Below are positions 21,901-32,482 of a DNA stretch of 64,000 nt, in pieces. The stretch is from Liriodendron chinense (Eukaryota > Streptophyta > Magnoliopsida > Magnoliales > Magnoliaceae), in assembly GCA_003013855.2 (NCBI GenBank), contig PVNU02000868.1, positions 4,148,501 to 4,212,500 of the forward strand. Direction: 5' to 3'. The notes under the pieces were generated by a model that saw only the letters and a list, made by a program, of their open reading frames with translations, did not search any database and was not told the DNA's origin. Within the stretch, counting starts at the first letter, position 1. Every line of letters begins with the position of its first letter. A program made the position numbers and the translations under genes.

Positions 21901-22950
21901 TTGGGGACACCGAGATTTATGTATTTTATTCACTCTGTTTATCTACTTTACGAGAAAAATTTAAAGCATGACCCCAAAAATTAAGCATATCCAACACTCA
22001 AGTGAACCATACCATAGAAACAGTGTGAATTGAACATCAACTGTTGAAAAATTCAAGGGGGCCACATAAGTTTTGGATCAAGTCCATATTTGTTTTTTAC
22101 CTTCATCCTTGTTTGTGTGATCTTATGAAAAGGTTGGATGACAAATAAACATCACTGTCGGCCCTAGGAAGGTTTCAAGGATGGAAATCATTATTTCCAC
22201 TGTTTCTTGTGGTGCGGACCATACGCTTAATGTGTTGGATTTTATACAAATACCAGGTGGCCGCCCACAAGTCTCAAGTTTCACTACTTTTTAAAGGAAA
22301 AAAAAAAAAAAAAAACTAAACTAATGCAGACAATTTTGTAATTTCCACTACCATTGACTAGGGTGATTGGTGCCACTAGCCCCATACTACAGAGGTGGCC
22401 GTGGTAGTAGGCCCTACTCTTTTCACTTTTGTTTTAGCCCAACTTGTGACGTTTTTCTCATGCTTGGGTGGTTGAGCATTTAAGCAATAAAAATGACTTT
22501 GGAGTATGGGTAGCCCTATGTAGCATCCAAATTAGTGCTCCCACTAAATAGGACTTGTAATTGAAGTTCCACCATTGAAAAATCTCTCTTGCTAAACAAC
22601 CATGTGTATTTACGTCAGAAGTCTATTATTTGGATGGTGAGGATTGAATGACTGATGTGGATTTCGTATGGGTGAACATCCAGAGCTGGACTCATTGGAT
22701 GTATGGACCCGCTGGAGATGACCTATGGACTACAGTTTTGGGCAGTCCTCATCTTTGTTACAAATCTTTGTTACAAGAGTTCGCCAGGTTAGTCCTTGTT
22801 TATCTAACTTCATTTGGACCATCGTTTTGCATTAGCTGATGTGTCATCATAAAAACCACTTTTCATATTATTGTACACAATGGTTGTGATCCAATTATTA
22901 GGTGCACCATATGGAAGCGGAGTGCATGTTGAGTAACCCAGTACGCTAAG
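18940..22950. repeat. Segment of about 1.2 kb present in three direct copies
   Basis: Copy 1 runs from about 18940 to 20180, copy 2 from about 21070 to 22330, and copy 3 from about 22330 to 22950. Shared landmarks are 'GGTGATTGGTG(C/T)CA' (19070, 21293, 22363), 'GCATCCAAATTAGTGCTCCCACTA' (19364, 21468, 22530) and 'ATGGTTGTGATCCAATTAT' (19706, 21812, 22880). Each copy ends in a partial MULE-type MITE. Copy 3 is cut at 22950 by a copia-type LTR. An 'AAAACGNTTTTCTCATGCT' block is further triplicated inside copy 1 (19165-19315). No coding potential was seen. Confidence 0.75.
20253..20906. mobile_element. hAT-type MITE, 654 bp
   Basis: The right end on the minus strand begins TAGAGGTGGCAATGGGCCGG, the classic plant hAT end. 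The left end begins TGGGCCTGGCAAAATTC. The interior is rich in 'CCCGACC' and 'GGGTCGGGTTAGGGTT'. Flanks ATTCTCAC (20245-20252) and ATTCCCAT (20907-20914) agree in 6 of 8 bases, an 8-bp hAT duplication with decay. It sits in a copy of the 'CCACTGTTTCTTG' core of the MULE MITEs. Confidence 0.75.
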
Positions 22951-23575
22951 TGTTGGAAATCCGAGCAGCAGAAGTGCCGAAGAGAATCAAACAATCACCA
23001 CACAGCCACAGAAGCAATTAACACAAGATAAACAAATTTTACGTGGAAAACCCTTGTTGGGAAAAACCACGGCACAAAGCGACACCTCCACCATGAATCT
23101 CAAACAATTGCTAATCTACACACAAGTAGATCCCAAATATGAACAAAACTCACTCAAACCTCACAAATCACTTCCCTAAACCCTAAACTCGTGTTTGAAT
23201 TCCTTGGACGTGATTAGGATACCTTTAAATCGCATTAGGAGGTGTTTATATAGACCTCCAACCGAAAATGGAAACTTACAATGCGAAAACGCGTAAGATA
23301 TTTTCGCACGGCTCGTCGATCGACCAGTCGTCAACCCACTAAAACAGTCCAGCGAGTTTAGCCAAAAAACAGTCCTGCAGCCTCATAATTCGACCAGTCG
23401 GGCGACTGGTCGGAGCCTCCTGCAGACCGGTCGGCCGACCCGTTTGAGACCACCAAATTTTGTCTAAAGTCTCGCCATGATAAACAGTCCACTGGCTTTT
23501 CTCATACGAAAATTAAATGAAGTCAATTTTGTAAGAGAAATTTTCCTCTATAAACCTCACTGTTGATCAACTAGC
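22951..23575 (-). mobile_element. Solo copia-type LTR, reverse orientation
   Basis: Plus-strand start TGTTGGAAATCCGAGC. It carries 'TTTTACGTGGAAAACCC' and 'AACCACGGCACAAAGCG', the reverse of the 'CTTTGTGCC(A/G)TGGTTTTT...CACGTAAA' block of the copia LTRs at 1-239 and 16500. A TATA box in 'GTTTATATAGACC' lies near 23257 (minus strand). CTAAG occurs at 22946-22950 and 23576-23580, and the MITE sequence cut at the left seems to resume with 'CTAAGTAAAACTT'. The right terminus (GATCAACTAGC) is not a clean CA, so that end is tentative. Confidence 0.7.
23314..23441. promoter_or_regulatory. GACCGGTC-type palindrome cluster in a copia-type LTR
   Basis: 'CGTCGATCGACCAGTCGTC', 'CGACCAGTCGGGCGACTGGT' and 'GACCGGTCGGCCGACCC' lie about 55 bp upstream (in LTR sense) of the TATA box. 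'CAGTCCAGCGAGTTT' stands between them. Confidence 0.6.
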
Positions 23576-23699
23576 CTAAGTAAAACTTCATCTTCCATTT
23601 TTAAATATATAAGCTTTTCTCATACGAAAATGCCCTCCAAAAGCCATCTTACTTAAACAAATTGTAATATTCAATAAACGTTTTCTGTACCCATTGAAT

Positions 23700-23955
23700 T
23701 TCCACCAAAGATTACGAATTTTAATTGTAGCCATAGAGTATTCAACGAGTACAATGAAATTTGACCGAGTACTCATTTCAAATTTCAACGAGTACTATAT
23801 GACTACGGTTATACATAGCCTATTTCAACGTACTCGTTGAAATTTAGCGAGTATAGAGAATATTTAATGAGCACTCGTTGAATATTACAACGTAGTTGTT
23901 GCTCGTTGAATATTATCATTGAATATTTGACAAGTATATAGAAAGTTCAACGAAG
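23700..23955. repeat. Clustered CAACGAGTA / ACTCGTTGAA motifs in both orientations
   Basis: TTCAACGAGTAC and its complement, with variants (GACCGAGTACTC, AATGAGCACTCGTTGAA), occur about ten times in 250 bp. This could be the subterminal repeat zone of a DNA transposon, but no terminus was found. Confidence 0.55.
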
Positions 23956-24225
23956 AAGATGAAACGAAGAAAACGAAGAAAATGGATTTTTTTCAGGAAT
24001 AAAACGAAAAAGATGAGTTTTTTCAAAAAGAAAAACGAAAAAGAAGATGAGTTTTTTAAGGAAAAAAAACAAGAAGATGGATTTTTTCATAAAGAAAAAT
24101 GAAGATGTGTTTTGTTCAGTAAGAAAAATAAAGAAGAAGAGTTTTTTTTTAGCAAGAAAAACGAAGAAGAATATGGATTTTCTAGGAAGAAAAATGAAGA
24201 AGAAGGGTTTTGGAGGGCCTTTTTG
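23955..24225 (+). repeat. Degenerate GA-rich minisatellite, unit about 45 bp
   Basis: Units of the form 'GAAGATGGATTTTTTCATAAAGAAAAAC' repeat five or six times with indels. A short open frame through it (24047-24262) is Lys/Phe-rich because of the repeat and is not a gene in my view. Confidence 0.75.
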
Positions 24226-24261
24226 TCTAAAAAACGCTCATAAGTTTAGAAATGAAAACTA

Positions 24262-24930
24262 AAGTTTTGAAGGTCTACTTGAACTGATCGGTCAAACGTG
24301 AAGTTTACCGGGAAATTTCTCATTTTGTAATTTCATCCCACATAAAGCAACTCCATCGTGGAGGCATTAATGGTTAAAAAAAAAAAAAAAAAAAACCATT
24401 ACAAAACCAACTCTATTCACACACATGTACCCAATCACTGTACAAGGCACATTACAACTGGCATCCATATCATCCAAACCATCCATATTATAGGTCCCAT
24501 TGCTGGTGGAACACAGAAAAAACTTACCCATCTCGGATGCTCCTGACTTTCCAATTGGTGGTGGTCAAATATCCCTCAATCAAACTTTAATCTATCAGAG
24601 TTTGAGGCTATATACCCACGATCTGGACGGTTTTAATTTGCATCACGTGCATGTGTGCATGTGCGTGGATCATCATACCCTGCCAGCATGTTGATGTTTC
24701 TCTCCCACCAAAAGCCAGCAAAGAAGAAATAAATATTTTAATATTAATGCAGAAAAGAATTCTGGCCTAAACCCGATGCAAGGCACATTAGCATTTGATC
24801 CAAACTGAGCGGCTTAAAATTCATCAAGCCCAAACTCATCCGACATGGGCCAATTCATTAAGAAAGGAAAATTCTACCTGCCCACTTTGTGTGACTCAAG
24901 AAGAAAAGGAATTGCTAGAAGGATTTAGTA
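24262..24930. other. Stretch without recognised feature
   Basis: It contains an A-run (24374-24394) and ordinary AT-rich sequence. No ORF with family resemblance and no repeat ends were seen. Confidence 0.5.
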
Positions 24931-24944
24931 TTTTTAGTTTAGGG

Positions 24945-26672
24945 ACTGTTTGTTAACACTGAAAAAACTGCTTAATGGGGAATTAAGAAAACACTCCGCA
25001 TGCAATGTTGTTTGTTAACGCTGAAATCAGAAATCGCTCAGTCATTTTTTATAGATTTTTCTCGACGATCAAAGTCTATCTTAACGGTGAAAATTCGCCC
25101 CGTGGATTCCTCTGTAAAGATATCTTATGCTTCCAAAATTACCCCACAACACAAGTAGCTATAGAGATTTTCTATTTAATTGCCTAATACACCACCCAAC
25201 TTCTAAGGTGAGTACTTCTTTGGGCCCATCATGATTTATGTGTTAGATCCACACCAACCATCAAAATTTTCAGATCATTTTAAAGAGAAACCTAGAAAAT
25301 GAGGCACATCAAAAGCTCAAGTGGACCACACCACACAAAGCAGCAGGAATTGAACAACTACCTTTGACACCATCTTACGGTCCTATGTGAGATTTATTTG
25401 CCAACTAGCCTCTTCAAAAGGTCATACTCACCTTGAAGGGAAAACACAAATATCAGCTTGATCAGTGGCCCCAAGAAGATTTCAATGGTAGGTGACCAAT
25501 TTCTACTATTTCCTATAGTGTGGCCCACTTAAGCCTTAGATCTACCTCATTTTTGTTCTTTTCCCTAAAATGATATGGTAAAATGGATGGACGGTATGGA
25601 AACATATACATCACCATAGCCCCGGATCTCTTAACAGGACACCGACGCGACTCTGCTGGATCCTGGATACGTGGATTGCCCCTTGACACTGCTGGAAGTG
25701 AGGTGACTTCTGGATGATGCTATGTGGGCCCCACTATGATGTATGTATTTTATCCACGTTGTTCATCTATTTTTCTAGACTATTTTATGGCATAAGCCCA
25801 AAACTGAGACTGATCCAAATCTCGAGTGGACCACACCATAAGAAAACAGTGGTGATTGAATGCCCACCATTAAAAAAAATTTAGGGCCCACTGTAATGTT
25901 TATTTAGCATACAACCTATTGATTAGGTCACATAGAACCGGGATGAAGGGAAAATACAATTAGAAAAACAAAAATCAGCTTGATAAAAGCCTTCTGTAGG
26001 ACCGTCTGGTTCTAGCTGGCTCATGATTGGGGTAGTACACAATCTACCTCCCTTACAAGGTATTCCATGAGATGGAGGTGAGTTTACGTGGCATAGTTTA
26101 GTGGGCCCCACCATGATGTATGTGTTATATCAACATCGTCCATCCACGTAAGCTTTGGATTTCTTCATTTTTGGGTCATGTCCTAAAATGATATTGCAAA
26201 ATAGATGAAAAGTGTGGATATAACACATATTAAAGGATTTACTTATATGCGTATCTATCCATATTGAGTACTTTGTATGTATACCAAGATCAGAATTGGA
26301 TTTGCAAGAGTGGTATTGGTGAACGTTAAATGACCACCATTTACGATGGTGTGGTCCACCAGAGATTAGGATCTCCTTCATTTTTTTGGGCCCATGCCTT
26401 ATTTGAATTAAAGAAATGTTAACTTGTTTTATTTTAATTTAATGAATAAATAAACCCTTCATAATTTAAAACATCTCTAACCAAAAGACATGGACAAATG
26501 TGTCAAATGGACAGATTTCAGACATTTCATATGTTTGTTAACAAACATGTTGTTTCATATTCAGTACTTAATGTTTATATTTTCAAACAAGTTTTCAAAC
26601 ATAAGATTCAGACTTTAGATTCAGATTTCAGATTCAGGCTTTAGACTTCAGATTTAACAAACGGGCCTTTAG
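24945..26672. mobile_element. Probable hAT-like element or nested pair, about 1.7 kb
   Basis: The left end 'AGGGACTGTTTGTTAACACTG' mirrors the right end, which on the minus strand reads 'AAAGGCCCGTTTGTTAAATC'. The right subterminal zone has 'CAGACTTTAGATTCAG' repeats. Two MITE cores ('GGGCCC(A/C)AT(C/G)ATG', 'AAGTGGACCACACCA') lie inside at about 25200-25640 and 25690-25990, with a third fragment at 26100-26380. No transposase frame was seen. The 8-bp duplication is not convincing. Confidence 0.5.
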
Positions 26673-26689
26673 TATTCTCCAGCCCCTAG

Positions 26690-27292
26690 TCATTCAAGGC
26701 GATTCCACTAATGCTTTAAGATGCATGGGATTCATCAAATAGTTTTAAACCATTGATCAGTTGTGTCACAAGTGAGGCCAACAAATTGGTTGATTCACTC
26801 ATAGAGGCAGGTTTTGTTGAGAGATTCACTTCTAGTTGAAGACATCTTAGAATCTAGCTAGGCTGGCGGAAGCTTTCCTTCAATTTAACAGGAACACATT
26901 GTTGCATAGCACGCCAACAACGCCAGTGAACCAAGATCCAATCTCCGATCTCACCCACAAACGATAAACAGGAAGTAATAATAACTAGAAGTTGAAATCA
27001 CACAAACCAACAATCCACAAGACAGATTTTACATGGAAAAACCCCCAAACAAGGGTAAAAAACCACGGTGCAAAACTCTACAATGAAAAAGAACGAAGTT
27101 ACAAGTAATACACTTACCTTCTCTTATGCTCCCATGCACAGAGATGGCCCTTAATTTTGCTAATCCTCTCTCCTTTTTCTCACCTTGGACGTATAGAAAC
27201 CCTAATCCCTTAGCCTAATCCCAGTTTACACCCCTTTATATAGCAAACCCCATAATTAGAACACAAAATAGGAAACCCGCACTTTAAGTCCG
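26690..27292 (-). mobile_element. Copia-like LTR, reverse orientation, first part
   Basis: From about 26870 the sequence 'CTGGCGGAAGC', 'ATTTTACATGGAAAAACCCCC' in outline and 'GGGTAAAAAACCACGGTGCAA' repeats the order of the reverse copia LTRs at 22951 and 39175. A TATA-like 'CCTTTATATAGC' lies near 27231. The left terminus is not clear. The first 180 bases hold nothing I recognise. Confidence 0.6.
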
Positions 27293-27503
27293 CGGCCGGT
27301 CGGGCGCCCAGTCATAACTAGGTCGGGCACCCGCCCATTACAAAACATGTCCAGTAAGAAACAACTAAAATCCGACTATTATCGGGCGCCCGGTCACTTT
27401 GATCGCCAGGCGCCCGACCGTTTACAAAATAGTCCAGTGGCTGATGGCTGAAACCGTATGAATATTGGGCGCCCAGTCATCAGACCGTCCAGGTGCCTGA
27501 CCA
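27293..27503. promoter_or_regulatory. GTCGGGCGCCCGGTC palindrome cluster
   Basis: Five or more copies are seen, such as 'GTCGGGCGCCCAGTCA', 'ATCGGGCGCCCGGTCA', 'CCAGGCGCCCGACC' and 'TTGGGCGCCCAGTCA'. They contain GGGCGCCC in place of the ACCGGT core but have the same spacing and position in the LTR as the other clusters. Confidence 0.6.
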
Positions 27504-28216
27504 TTGTCTGGTGAGTTGGCTCCATACTCAACACCCATGATTTGTTTTCTAATTTGGTGACCTCCTTTTCCCATGTTTTGAGATGGGCAAATGAGATTGC
27601 CAACACTGTTGCTAAGATAGCAACAAGGTAGTCACTGTATTTGTTGGACCCTTTTTCCGCTCTTAGTTCTTGAATTAGCTTATTATTAGCTATAAAATTA
27701 ATGCGTATGGTAACCAACTATATTAGCAATTGAAGTCGCCAAGTTCCCATCAGTGAAAATAATAGGATCAATCAATGTATTTATATAGGTCCCACACTAA
27801 GCAGATGTGGGTCTTTTAATCTAACCAATGGGAGTAAAGGAGACCAAGAGAGTTATCGATCGGTTGACCCATGAATCCGAAAGAGTGGAATATTCAGTCA
27901 TTATCACTCCCAAGCAATAGTGGAGTATGACTAAGACAACTAAATTCAAGGTATCATATGCATTGTCCAATTCTTGGCCGAACAGTAAGCCAAATTTGTA
28001 GGTCCATCTCTAATGTAAATTCTGTAGCAAACCTTTTTACAAGGGGAAATTTGGGGGGTTACCTACTTCACATTAATTATTATGATACATGCATCATTGA
28101 TTCAGACATCATCTTTATTTCCTAAAATCTCTTACATACAATCGGATTCTTTTATCTGAACAGGAGATGGGAAAGTAAGAATGTGAAGGAAAAGAAGAAA
28201 ATCAGAATGAAAGGCG
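27504..28216. other. Stretch without assigned gene; probable LTR or internal remnant
   Basis: It lies between two copia-like LTR pieces. A minus-strand open frame at 27394-27717 shows no motif I know and overlaps the palindrome cluster. A purine-rich tract (28170-28200) precedes the TGTTGGGC start at 28217 and could be a decayed polypurine tract. Confidence 0.4.
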
Positions 28217-28593
28217 TGTTGGGCTTTGACGCCTCAAACCTTCAAGCATGAAGACCACCGATCGGTCGGCCGACCGATCGGTCACAATGGAGCAAGATAG
28301 CAAGTTTGTTGGAAATTTTCTGGGCCATCCAGCTGGTGGGGGGTCCGACCGGTCAACCGACGGGTTGGCAGTTTCCTTTTTGGACTTGGTTTCTTGCGCG
28401 GTTTTGCGCAAGGAGTTTCTAATTCCAGTTTTCTCCTATTTAAGGATATGTAATCCGAGATTAGGGTTGCCGCCTATGGGCCAGGGGATTGAGAGGGTTC
28501 TAGGGTGAGAGAAAGAGCTAGGGAGGAAGCTTGGAGTTCTCTGGGTTGAGGGAAAGGGTTGTGTTTGTCCTTCTTATGTGAGAATTAGCTTCG
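28217..28593 (+). mobile_element. Copia-like LTR, forward, first part (cut by the Athila-type element)
   Basis: It starts TGTTGGGCTTTGACGCC and has a palindrome cluster and a TATA-like 'CCTATTTAAGGATA' near 28434. It resumes at 38941 with 'CTTGTAACTTCTGATATCATGG', 'GGATCGGTGTCACTTTGTG' and 'GGGTTTTTCCACGTAAAAT', and ends near 39155 ('CCTTCCCAAC'). The GGTAG duplication of the Athila-type element (28594-28598) joins the halves. Confidence 0.65.
28257..28282. promoter_or_regulatory. Perfect 26-bp palindrome in a copia-like LTR
   Basis: The sequence centred on GGTCGGCCGACC reads the same on both strands over 26 bases: two ACCGATCGGT decamers around a GGCC-type centre. A second motif, 'GGTCCGACCGGTCAACCGAC', lies at 28342-28362. 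Both precede the TATA-like box by about 70-180 bp. Confidence 0.65.
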
Positions 28594-28598
28594 GGTAG
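28594..28598. repeat. Left target-site duplication GGTAG of the Athila-type element
   Basis: GGTAG precedes TGTTTGCTTCCCC at 28599 and follows the AGCTCAACA end at 38936-38940. Confidence 0.95.
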
Positions 28599-30159
28599 TG
28601 TTTGCTTCCCCAAGTGTAGGGTTGCGATGTAGTAATAAACTCGGTAAGACCGAGGTCGATCCACAAGGACTTATGTAGGAATTCACAAACACAGCCACTA
28701 GTTTCTATTGAAAAAACAACAACCAGATTTGTAGTAGATTGATGTAAGTAGCAATGTTGAATTAAACTGAAGTAAACAATTATAAAAAGGCATTAGGGAT
28801 CCAAGGATCCACTTGTAGCAATCCTTGATGCTCAATTCACTGTGGTTTCTCGCTTTCTCAACTAGAATCGAAATTAAGATCTATCTAGTCGGATGATAGA
28901 GCTGTTAAAACCAATAATCTACCTTATGTAAAGCCAATGTACATGATTCACTCAATGCAAGCTAGGACGAGCATACTCAATTGCATAGGTCAGTCCCAAT
29001 TCCAATAGACTAAGTTCACAATCATAACCATCATTAAGTCCTGTCACAAGACAAAGACAGATCATGATTTGAACTTGATTCAAATCACCTGCACAGTCCC
29101 ACATACCACAGATTTTCAAAAAAAGTAGAACTTTGGTAGGAAGTTCCCACATGAAGATCATAGTACTAGAGCGTACTCCAATTCCTCGGATCATACAGGT
29201 CTGGACTAACACAAAGCAATTAAGAACTAAAGCACTTCTTCCAAACATCCATGAGACTAAGAAAAACTACTTAGAAATTGAATTAAACTTCAAACCATTG
29301 TTCATAAACATGAAATCCAAACTTAAAACCAACTTAAACGAATTGAAACGTCTTAGATTCACTACAAGCTTCACCTCTTAGCCCTAGCTAAGAGGTTTAG
29401 CCGTTCATGATCCAAGGAAACATGAAACAACTAAGAAAAAGCATAAAAATAGCAACAAACTAGAAGGAGTTGTGGAACTCCGAAATCCACTTCCGCCGCC
29501 TCCCACCTTGCTCAAACCCTTCTAAGATACCCTAGGAACGATCCCTAGGTGTCCTTTTATAGTAGGGAAGCTCCGCAACATCAGAATCTTCCATAAATTA
29601 TGTAACAGTACGCAGTGCACAGAGAAATTCGGGACTTGTAAAACACGCCTCATTATGCAGACGACCGGTCTCACAACCGGTCTGAGCTACTGGACGATCG
29701 GTCGCAAAAGCTCCAAAACTATCCAGAGAGTTTTGCAAAAATTCCATCCTGCAATTTTAATTCAAGGACCGATCGCACGACCGGTCTGAGGTGTGGACAA
29801 TCAGTCGCACGACCGGTCTTGGATGGTCCAGAGAGCTGTGGCCTCTGGGGTACTTCTGTTGAATGTGCAGACCGGTCTGACAACCGATCTTGGGCCTTGG
29901 ACGACTGGTCGGACGACCGGTCTTGGGTGTTCTCTTCTACTTTCTTTCTTCTTTTCTCTGACTTCTTTCTTTCATCCTTCGACCCTTGGTCCTTTGATCT
30001 TCTTTGCTTCTAACTGGCATCTTTAAGTCTTCAATTGATGCTTCCTCTCCCTCATCCCTATAATCACAAATCCATGCATTAGTTTAGTCTATAAACCATA
30101 AAAACAAACATAATGAGTGATGAATTGGGGTTAGAATATACACAATTAAGAGCTCAACA
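28599..30159 (-). repeat. 3' LTR of the Athila-type element (1561 bp)
   Basis: Minus-strand start TGTTGAGCTC at 30159. A palindrome cluster lies at 29661-29923, a TATA box (minus, TATAAAA) at 29555-29561, and the hairpin CTCGGTCTTACCGAG at 28640-28654. It lacks about 10 bases ('TCATCATAAG') found in the other LTR near 38025 and has a few more small differences. Confidence 0.95.
29661..29923. promoter_or_regulatory. GACCGGTC palindrome cluster in the 3' LTR
   Basis: About ten copies, for example 'GACCGGTCTCACAACCGGTC' and 'GACTGGTCGGACGACCGGTC'. The cluster starts about 100 bp upstream (LTR sense) of the TATA box. 'TCCAGAGAGTTTTGC' and 'GTCCAGAGAGCTGTGG' lie between copies. Confidence 0.65.
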
Positions 30160-30172
30160 CACCCCCCGACCA
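30160..30172 (-). other. Polypurine tract of the Athila-type element
   Basis: On the minus strand, GGTCGGGGGGTG directly precedes the TGTTGAGCTC of the 3' LTR. Confidence 0.85.
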
Positions 30173-31340
30173 GCATTTTGCTAGTCCCGAGCAAAACATG
30201 CGTTAAACCAATTCCTTTCTTCAAAAACCAACTCTCCTTTAGAAACCCTTCTTCTATACATCCCAAGCTACACGAGTGTAAGAGTTAGAGAAATTAGGTG
30301 ATAGAGGTTGAAACGTAAACTCTCACAACATAATAAGTATCCATATGAAATTCCCACTGATTGGTTGATAAATAGAAGAACTTGAACAAATTCAACCTAG
30401 TGTGCATAGTGATAATTCATCTCATGAGTTTCCAGGATTATCTTCTTTACAGGTTAACTAAACTATAGATTTCAAGGTATATAGAGCAACATCAAGCCAA
30501 TGACAGGAATTTACCTTACCGTCCTTTCGACAACTTTCACACTACGTCCCATTTCCGGCTTTGGTTACGGGTAGACCATCCCCCGGTTGGTAGTAGGTAG
30601 CCCTAATCGAAAATTTCCACCATTTTTCCATCATTCCCAATTTCATCCTTCCTTTTCCTTTTGCTTTTAAATTAGATAGGATTTTTAGAAATCCATATCT
30701 GTCGTTATTTTTCCATGGACAAGGATGGACAAAGTACCCTGGCTTGGTTTCTCAACACCTTAAATCAAAATCTAGCTAATTCACAAATCACATAATCCCT
30801 TCAACCCATGAAAATTGTGTAATGTGAACTAGGTGTAAGAGTGTTCAAATTTTCTATCAATCACATAAATAGGGAAATTCACATATAAAACCATTACGTT
30901 AAGAAAAGTTCAAAGCTTGCAACATCATACACTTCATATCTCCTCCTCTTATGCTCATATCGTCTTGAATGCATAGAAACAAAGTTTTCCAAAAGAGTTT
31001 TGAATTTTAGAAAAATCGAAAGATTTTTACATAATTGCTCGAAATGTTACAAAACGCTGGATTCATCCAAGTGATCCTACAACCCCCAACCAAATCTTGC
31101 ATTGTCCTCAATGTAAAAGATGTGCAATACGTAAAACATGAGAGCAATTCTAAAATAAAAGGGAGTGAGGAATGGTAGTACCTGAGAGAGTGAAAAGTGG
31201 AATTCTTCCTCCTTCTAACAAACCTATGAAAAATCAACAAAAGAAACCAACTCCTAATCCTAACTACTCTATACCTCCATCAAACTAGGAGATCAATCGT
31301 CCTGATACATAGGATCAGTCAGAGGTATGGACATACCTTC
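30173..31340 (-). other. Non-coding 3' region between integrase and 3' LTR
   Basis: About 1.2 kb with no frame of family resemblance. Athila-group elements often have a spacer or an env-like frame here. I see no membrane-protein frame. Small frames are interrupted and unconvincing. Confidence 0.6.
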
Positions 31341-32482
31341 TTAAGGAAACTTCTCAAAAAACGGCTTTAATCGCTGACCATTCGCCTTAAATATGTTGTC
31401 GTTTCGTGGATTTAACAACTCGACGGTCCCATATGGGTAGGCAGTTTGCACAATGTAGGGACCGGTCCATCGAGATCTCAATTTTTTCAGAAATAAATGG
31501 AGGCGAGAATTATACAAAAGGACTTTTTGATTGATCGTGAATGTCTTACGAAGAATGTTCTTATCATGGAATATCTTCGTCTTGTCCTTGTAAATTCTCG
31601 CGTTCTCATAAGCTTCGTTCCAGATTTCTACAAGTTCATTCAATTGAAGTTTGCGCAACGAGCTCGCCTTGTCAGAATCAAAATTCATCTTCGTAACTGC
31701 CCAATATGCCCTATGTTCCAACTCCACAGGCAAATGACAAGCCTTCCCATAGACAAGTCTATAGGGAGACATTCCAATAGGGGTCTTAAAAGCAGTACGG
31801 TTGGCCCAAAGCGCATCGGTAAGTCGAAGCGACCAATCCTTACGATCGGGGTTCACCGTTTTCTCTAAAATGTGTTTAATCTCCCTATTGAATATCTCAG
31901 CTTGTCCACTACTTTGTGGGTGATAGGGAGTGCTCACTTTGTGTGTTATACCATATTTCTTCATTAAGGTTTCAAATGGGTGATTACAAAAGTGAGACCC
32001 TCCGTCACTGATGATGACTCGAGGTGTACCAACCGGGAAAGAATATTCTCTTTTAAGAAGCAAATGACCGTTTTATGGTCATTATTTCGGCAAGGGATGG
32101 CATCGACCCATTTGGATACATAGTCAACAGCAAGCAAGATGTATGCGTTTCCAAAAGAAGATGGGAATGGACCCATGAAATCGATGCCCCAACAATAAAA
32201 AATTTCGATTATTAAGATGGGATTGAATGGCATTATATTTCTATGGGAGATTCCTCCCAATTTCTGACAAGGTTCACATGTTTTGCAAAACTCATGTGTG
32301 TCTTTGAACATAGTGGGCCAATAAAACCCACATTACAGAATTTTTATTGTGGTCTTTTTAGCCGAAAAGTGGCCACCATGTGCCTGAGAATGACAGAAGG
32401 AGATGATACTTTGTTGTTCATCATCTGGCACACATCTCCTTATGATTTGATCGGGACAATACTTGAATAAGTATGGGTCGTC
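31341..32482 (-). pseudogene. Athila-type integrase, broken by a stop and a frameshift
   Basis: The zinc domain is read in outline as H...H ('CHSQAHGGHFSAKKT') and C-x2-C ('CKTCEPCQ'). The stop TAA at 32333-32335 falls before 'CGFYWPTMFKD'. The catalytic core has Asp in 'GIDFMGPFP', Asp in 'ISDGGSHF' and Glu in 'SSGQAEIFNREIK', as the DDE family requires. The frame shifts near 32010-32040, so the second Asp and Glu are in another frame (31341-32063) from the first (31964-32311). The C-terminal part ends 'RLKPFFEKFP', typical of this group. Confidence 0.9.

Noticed and set aside
24047..24262. Lys/Phe-rich open frame
   Set aside because: It is the translation of the 45-bp minisatellite.
27394..27717. 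107-residue minus-strand open frame between copia-like LTR pieces
   Set aside because: It overlaps the palindrome cluster, lies in U3 or a remnant and shows no known motif.
30173..31340. env-like frame of the Athila-type element
   Set aside because: The region between integrase and 3' LTR has only short interrupted frames without signal or membrane segments.
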